Positions 6,226 to 8,727 of a stretch of 8,727 nucleotides of DNA are shown here, piece after piece. Made by a program: the position numbers and the translations under genes. The stretch lies in contig CALQQQ010000039.1 of assembly GCA_943332745.1 (NCBI GenBank), positions 1 to 8,727 of the forward strand. Reading direction: 5' to 3'. This DNA is from Opitutus sp. GAS368 (lineage in GTDB: Bacteria; Verrucomicrobiota; Verrucomicrobiae; Opitutales; UBA953). Position 1 is the stretch's first letter, and each line of letters opens with the position of its first letter. The notes beneath the pieces are model-generated. The model was not told where the DNA came from and searched no databases. It worked only from the letters and a program-made list of their open reading frames with translations.

Positions 6226-6257
6226 TGCCCCCGTGTCACCTTGCCCCCTTGTCTCCT
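6226..6257 (+). repeat. 16-bp tandem repeat, two units, covering a stop codon
   Basis: TGCCCCCGTGTCACCT (6226-6241) and TGCCCCCTTGTCTCCT (6242-6257) agree at 14 of 16 positions. The stop codon of the minus-strand PHP gene (6236-6238) lies in the first unit, and the second unit encodes part of that protein's tail. Confidence 0.65.
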
Positions 6258-7528
6258 CGCGGCTCAGCCGCGCTAACCAAAGGCTGCGTCCAAGCTTTCT
6301 CCACCTCGCCTCCCACCGGGGAGCTCTGCATGGGCTTAGATGAAGTGACACGCGCCCGGACGTACAGTTCGTCCCCTTTTAGTACATACTCAGCCTTGGT
6401 GCCCTTGACCGTCGCCAGCACGACCCCGACCTCGGCGCTATATTTCCGAGTTACCCGCGGTTCGCTACCGTCGGCGGCCTTCACGGCCACAGTTTTTCGA
6501 TCATACCCTTTCCGGGTACCTATAAATTCGATGACATACTCGACGCCAGCCTGAGCTTCGACCACGAGGGAGATACGCCCACCTCCAACCTGCAGAGTCT
6601 TGAAAGTCACGCCGCTGGAGGAATAGAATTCCCCCTTCTCCATGGCCGCGACCATCGCATCCGCACTCAACTCCTTAGCCTTCACCATGACCCAACCCCG
6701 CCCCGACAGACTAGCCTTGGGTGCCGCGGTGTGGTAGTTGTGCGAATCATCCGTCGCCAATCCGTACATGACAGGCTTACCAAGGTGACCTAATCGCTCA
6801 GCCAAGACGATATCCCAGACCCGTTCGGTGCCCACATGGAGTTCGTCCCCATCATTGTTCACCTTGGGGTGCCCGTTGTAGACCTCGAAGAACTGCTCAT
6901 GATCAATGCGCATAAGTTCCTCGGCGGTGATCGCCCACTTGAAATTAGGGTGATTCAGATGCGCGAACATCGGGACCCCTGTGCGCACCCGCTGCGCATG
7001 CACGGCGTCAAAGGCATGCTGGAGAGCCTTGATGATCTCCGGACTGGTCGTGGTGTCGAGGGACTTGTCCGGCAGAATCAGTTCGCGGATGTTCGTGGCG
7101 TTGACGTGGACGTTCTTGTCCGTGATCTCCTCACTAGGAATCAGCAGGAACCGCCCACGCTCCTCGAGCTTGGGCTTGATCTCCGCCAAGGTGCGCAGAC
7201 GGACTTCCTTTTGTACGCCTTCGCCGCGGACAATCACCCAATCGTTGCCGAAACGCTTAAGGTATTTATCCAAGGCCAAGGCGCCCGTCATAGAATTATT
7301 CACTTTCAGCCACTTCTCATGGTCGGCGATGATGTTGTGGTCCGACAAGGCCAGGAAATCATAGCCGCGGCTCTTATACCAATCGGCGACCATCTCCGGA
7401 AAGTCGTCCCCATCGCTCCAATAGGTATGCGTGTGCAGGTTGCCCTTATACCAGCGTGTCTCTTCGGCGGCGGAGAGCAAGGAAGACGCAGCCAAGCCGC
7501 ACAAAGCAAACAGACGAATCAGGGGCAT
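6236..7528 (-). CDS. Secreted PHP-domain metallohydrolase
   Basis: The 430-residue protein has a Sec signal peptide (residues 1-20). The PHP metal-site motifs are all present: H32-T-H34-T, S38-D-G40, S62-D-H64-N, E133 in 'IPSEEIT', H141 in 'NVHVN', H190 and H193 in 'AHLNHPN', and D260/H263 in 'GLATDDSHNYH'. The segment 'EKGEFYSSSGV' after it is usual for secreted CehA/McbA-like members of this superfamily. Enzymes of this fold hydrolyse phosphoesters or related bonds using two or three metals; the natural substrate is not predictable here. Residues from about 330 on form a beta-rich tail domain. The last residues (about 'SAAEPRGDKGAR') are encoded by repeat DNA and may be an acquired extension. 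The start at 7528 is supported by the signal peptide; a GAGG lies too close to the ATG to be a good ribosome site. Convergent with the esterase gene. Confidence 0.9.
   Translation of the reverse strand: MPLIRLFALCGLAASSLLSAAEETRWYKGNLHTHTYWSDGDDFPEMVADWYKSRGYDFLALSDHNIIADHEKWLKVNNSMTGALALDKYLKRFGNDWVIVRGEGVQKEVRLRTLAEIKPKLEERGRFLLIPSEEITDKNVHVNATNIRELILPDKSLDTTTSPEIIKALQHAFDAVHAQRVRTGVPMFAHLNHPNFKWAITAEELMRIDHEQFFEVYNGHPKVNNDGDELHVGTERVWDIVLAERLGHLGKPVMYGLATDDSHNYHTAAPKASLSGRGWVMVKAKELSADAMVAAMEKGEFYSSSGVTFKTLQVGGGRISLVVEAQAGVEYVIEFIGTRKGYDRKTVAVKAADGSEPRVTRKYSAEVGVVLATVKGTKAEYVLKGDELYVRARVTSSKPMQSSPVGGEVEKAWTQPLVSAAEPRGDKGAR
6247..6274 (+). repeat. Dispersed palindromic repeat, copy A
   Basis: Twenty-eight bases match 7665-7692 at 24 positions. 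The centre is a hairpin CGCGGC-TCA-GCCGCG (6258-6272). This copy lies inside the 3' end of the PHP gene. Confidence 0.6.
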
Positions 7529-7550
7529 GCCTCAAACAACACCAAATGGA

Positions 7551-7598
7551 TGACTGAGTCGAGTGCAGGGTCGATGACAGCATCGAGGACTGAATCGA
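7551..7598 (+). repeat. 12-bp degenerate tandem repeat, four units
   Basis: TGACTGAGTCGA, GTGCAGGGTCGA, TGACAGCATCGA and GGACTGAATCGA follow each other exactly, each ending in TCGA. It lies 22 bp upstream of the PHP start, so it would be in or near that gene's promoter or leader (minus strand). Confidence 0.6.
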
Positions 7599-7614
7599 TT
7601 ATTACAGCCACCCC

Positions 7615-7650
7615 GCCACCAGCCACCCGAGGCTGCCACCAGCCACCCGA
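7615..7650 (+). repeat. 20-bp period direct repeat, two units
   Basis: GCCACCAGCCACCCGA occurs at 7615-7630 and again, identical, at 7635-7650. A shorter related stretch (CAGCCACCCC) precedes the first. Confidence 0.7.
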
Positions 7651-7664
7651 AACGGTGTCTCTCC

Positions 7665-7692
7665 CCATGTCCCCTCGCGACTCCGCCGCGCT
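7665..7692 (+). repeat. Dispersed palindromic repeat, copy B
   Basis: Matches 6247-6274 at 24 of 28 positions in the same orientation. The hairpin arms are less perfect here (CGCGAC-TCC-GCCGCG). Both copies are preceded by GTGTC about 10-15 bp upstream, so the homologous element may be longer. Neither copy encodes anything recognisable by itself. Confidence 0.55.
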
Positions 7693-7693
7693 C

Positions 7694-7725
7694 TGGCCAA
7701 CCGGCCCACTGGTCAACCGGTCAAC
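7694..7725 (+). repeat. 16-bp degenerate tandem repeat, two units
   Basis: TGGCCAACCGGCCCAC (7694-7709) and TGGTCAACCGGTCAAC (7710-7725) agree at 13 of 16 positions, both centred on AACCGG. Confidence 0.55.
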
Positions 7726-7753
7726 TATCGCGCCTGTCTCGTTCTGATCCACC

Positions 7754-7769
7754 GAGCCTCTGAGCCTCT
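7754..7769 (+). repeat. 8-bp tandem repeat, two units
   Basis: GAGCCTCT is repeated exactly at 7754-7761 and 7762-7769. Short enough to be chance alone, but it sits in a run of other tandem repeats. Confidence 0.4.
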
Positions 7770-7775
7770 TACTTT

Positions 7776-7805
7776 CCTACCCCTACCCCCACCCCTACCC
7801 CTATC
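7776..7805 (-). repeat. CCTACC hexamer repeat; G-quadruplex-capable on the minus strand
   Basis: Five hexamers follow each other: CCTACC, CCTACC, CCCACC, CCTACC, CCTATC. On the minus strand this gives four runs of at least four G separated by TA, T and TA, which fits an intramolecular G-quadruplex with very short loops. The plus strand could form an i-motif. It lies about 70 bp before the flavoprotein start. A similar but truncated C-run series opens the window at 1-16. Confidence 0.7.
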
Positions 7806-7871
7806 AGAATCAATCCTTCATCTTTCATCCCTTATCTGCCATCTGTCCTCCGTCATCTGTCATCTATCCTA
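7802..7871 (+). repeat. Heptad-repeat leader, copy 2, upstream of the flavoprotein gene
   Basis: The first 30 bp (7802-7831) match 17-46 at 29 positions. From 7819 eight 7-bp units run to the start codon: CATCTTT, CATCCCT, TATCTGC, CATCTGT, CCTCCGT, CATCTGT, CATCTAT and CCTAATG. The leader is pyrimidine-rich with few G and no Shine-Dalgarno sequence. As at copy 1, the ATG occupies the last three positions of a unit. Confidence 0.75.
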
Positions 7872-8727
7872 ATGCCCTCCCACCCCCGCAGCGCCGTCCT
7901 CGGCGGAGGAGCCGCCGGCTTCTTCGCGGCGATCACCTGCGCGGAGGCCCTCGGCAAGGCCGGCTCAGTCACCCTCTTCGAAGCCACCCCTCACCTCCTC
8001 GCCAAGGTCCGCATCTCCGGCGGAGGTCGCTGCAACGTCACCCACTCCTGCTTCGAACCGGCCGAACTGGTGAAAAAATACCCGCGTGGTGGCCGCGAGC
8101 TGCTCGGCGCCTTCCATCGCTTCCAGCCCCGCGATACCATCGAATGGTTCGCGTCGCGAGGCGTGGCCACAAAGACCGAGGAAGACGGACGCATATTCCC
8201 GACCACCGATGACTCTGCGACGATCGTCGATTGCCTGATGTCCGCCGCCGCCCAGGCCGGAGTGAGCATCCGCCTCTCTACCGCCGTCCGCTCCGCCGTT
8301 AAACAAGACGTGACCTTCCGGCTTACCCTCGGCACCGGCACCGTCGAGGAATTCGACCGCGTCATCATAGCGACTGGCGGCAACAAATCCTCTGGCGGTC
8401 TGGCCATCGCGGAATCCTTCGGCCACTCCATCGTCCCGCCCGTTCCGTCTCTCTTCACCTTCCACATCACGGACCCTCGCCTGACCGAACTCTCGGGTAT
8501 CTCGGTCGAGAACGCGGCGGTCACGGCGCCTGGCACAAAGCTCAAGACCGACGGCCCGGTGCTCATTACCCATGCCGGTCTCAGCGGCCCGGGCATCCTC
8601 AAACTCTCCGCGTGGGGCGCCCGTGAGTTCGCGGAAAAGAACTACGCCTTCCCGATCGCCCTCAACTGGGTCCCTCCCCACACCCGTGACTCCCTGATCA
8701 AAGCCCTCTCGCTCGTCCGGGAGCAGA
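7872..8727 (+). CDS. BaiN/HI0933-like FAD-dependent oxidoreductase (partial, 3' end missing)
   Basis: About 285 codons are present and the frame is open to the window end; family members are around 400 residues, so roughly the last quarter or more is missing. The N-terminal dinucleotide-binding motif G11-G-G-A-A-G16 and E37 bind FAD. The family signature K45-V-R-I-S-G-G-G-R-C-N-V-T-H58 is complete, and 'VIIATGGNKSSGG', 'PSLFTFHI' and 'THAGLSGPGILKLSA' follow in the usual order. Members are cytoplasmic NAD(P)/FAD-dependent oxidoreductases; a few have been tied to bile-acid or other small-molecule reduction, but most have no known substrate. There is no signal peptide, in contrast to the other genes here. 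The ATG at 7872 is chosen because the Rossmann motif begins at residue 9 and the heptad leader ends there. Confidence 0.9.
   Translation, partial: MPSHPRSAVLGGGAAGFFAAITCAEALGKAGSVTLFEATPHLLAKVRISGGGRCNVTHSCFEPAELVKKYPRGGRELLGAFHRFQPRDTIEWFASRGVATKTEEDGRIFPTTDDSATIVDCLMSAAAQAGVSIRLSTAVRSAVKQDVTFRLTLGTGTVEEFDRVIIATGGNKSSGGLAIAESFGHSIVPPVPSLFTFHITDPRLTELSGISVENAAVTAPGTKLKTDGPVLITHAGLSGPGILKLSAWGAREFAEKNYAFPIALNWVPPHTRDSLIKALSLVREQ

Noticed and set aside
6176..6235. Intrinsic terminator for the PHP gene using the A7/T7 run at 6189-6195
   Set aside because: On the minus strand no stable stem directly precedes the T-run; the heptads there do not pair with each other.
6836..7747. 303-codon plus-strand frame opposite the PHP gene
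   Set aside because: Mostly mirrors the PHP coding strand and then runs into the tandem-repeat spacer; no domain seen.
7519..7752. 77-codon minus-strand frame overlapping the PHP start
   Set aside because: Made almost entirely of tandem-repeat DNA (its I-D-S-V-L-D-type periodicity is the 12-bp repeat); no independent sign of coding.
7802..7874. CRISPR-like array in the repeats before the flavoprotein gene
   Set aside because: Units are 7 bp, contiguous and degenerate, with no spacers of regular length and no cas genes.
7965..8681. 238-codon minus-strand frame opposite the flavoprotein
   Set aside because: The plus strand encodes an unmistakable BaiN/HI0933 sequence; the antisense product is low-complexity Gly/Arg/Asp-rich.
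1..8727. tRNA, rRNA, riboswitch or insertion sequence
   Set aside because: No cloverleaf with anticodon arm and CCA-type end, no rRNA segment, no known riboswitch core and no transposase were recognised by eye; a covariance-model search was not possible here.

Overview
The window looks like a piece of a Verrucomicrobiota genome, possibly Opitutae-like; a planctomycete is the main alternative. The basis is the gene content (secreted formylglycine sulfatase, BNR_2 sialidase-like domain, the 'GHTGQGNYGHG' type of Gfo/Idh/MocA oxidoreductase, secreted PHP hydrolase, small secreted alpha/beta hydrolase), the fairly high GC, and start codons without a clear Shine-Dalgarno sequence. No rRNA or marker gene is present, so this placement is an inference.

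Layout. 1-72: a C-rich, G-poor leader built of 7-bp CATCNNN units. 73-1284 (+): secreted serine hydrolase of the beta-lactamase/S12 fold. 1289-3448 (-): a two-domain fusion of a BNR_2 sialidase-like propeller and a Gfo/Idh/MocA oxidoreductase. 3451-4875 (-): secreted sulfatase, upstream of the fusion with 2 bp between stop and start, so the two are almost certainly one operon. 4876-5143: spacer with a putative sulfatase promoter and a possible decayed coding remnant. 5144-6022 (+): secreted esterase-like alpha/beta hydrolase. 6023-6235: a cluster of three GTAG-headed palindromes (REP/BIME-like) plus short tandem repeats. 6236-7528 (-): secreted PHP-domain metallohydrolase whose last codons lie in repeat DNA. 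7529-7871: a 343-bp spacer consisting largely of degenerate tandem repeats of different unit lengths, ending in a second copy of the leader seen at 1-72. 7872-8727 (+): BaiN/HI0933-type FAD-dependent oxidoreductase, cut by the window end.

How the genes may work together. Five of the six proteins carry Sec-type signal peptides, and their chemistries (sulfate ester removal, glycosidase-like propeller, ester hydrolysis, metallo-phosphoesterase-like hydrolysis, sugar-type dehydrogenase) suit periplasmic or extracellular breakdown of a sulfated, possibly acylated glycan. No transporter, TonB receptor or regulator is in view, so this is at most part of a utilisation locus. The flavoprotein is a cytoplasmic gene with no obvious link to the rest.

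The most unusual material is (a) the propeller-oxidoreductase fusion and (b) the intergenic DNA: a 30-bp block repeated 29/30 before two unrelated genes and continued by 7-bp repeats that run in phase up to both ATGs, a strong G-quadruplex-capable tract, REP-like hairpins, and several degenerate tandem repeats, one of which has become the C-terminus of a protein.
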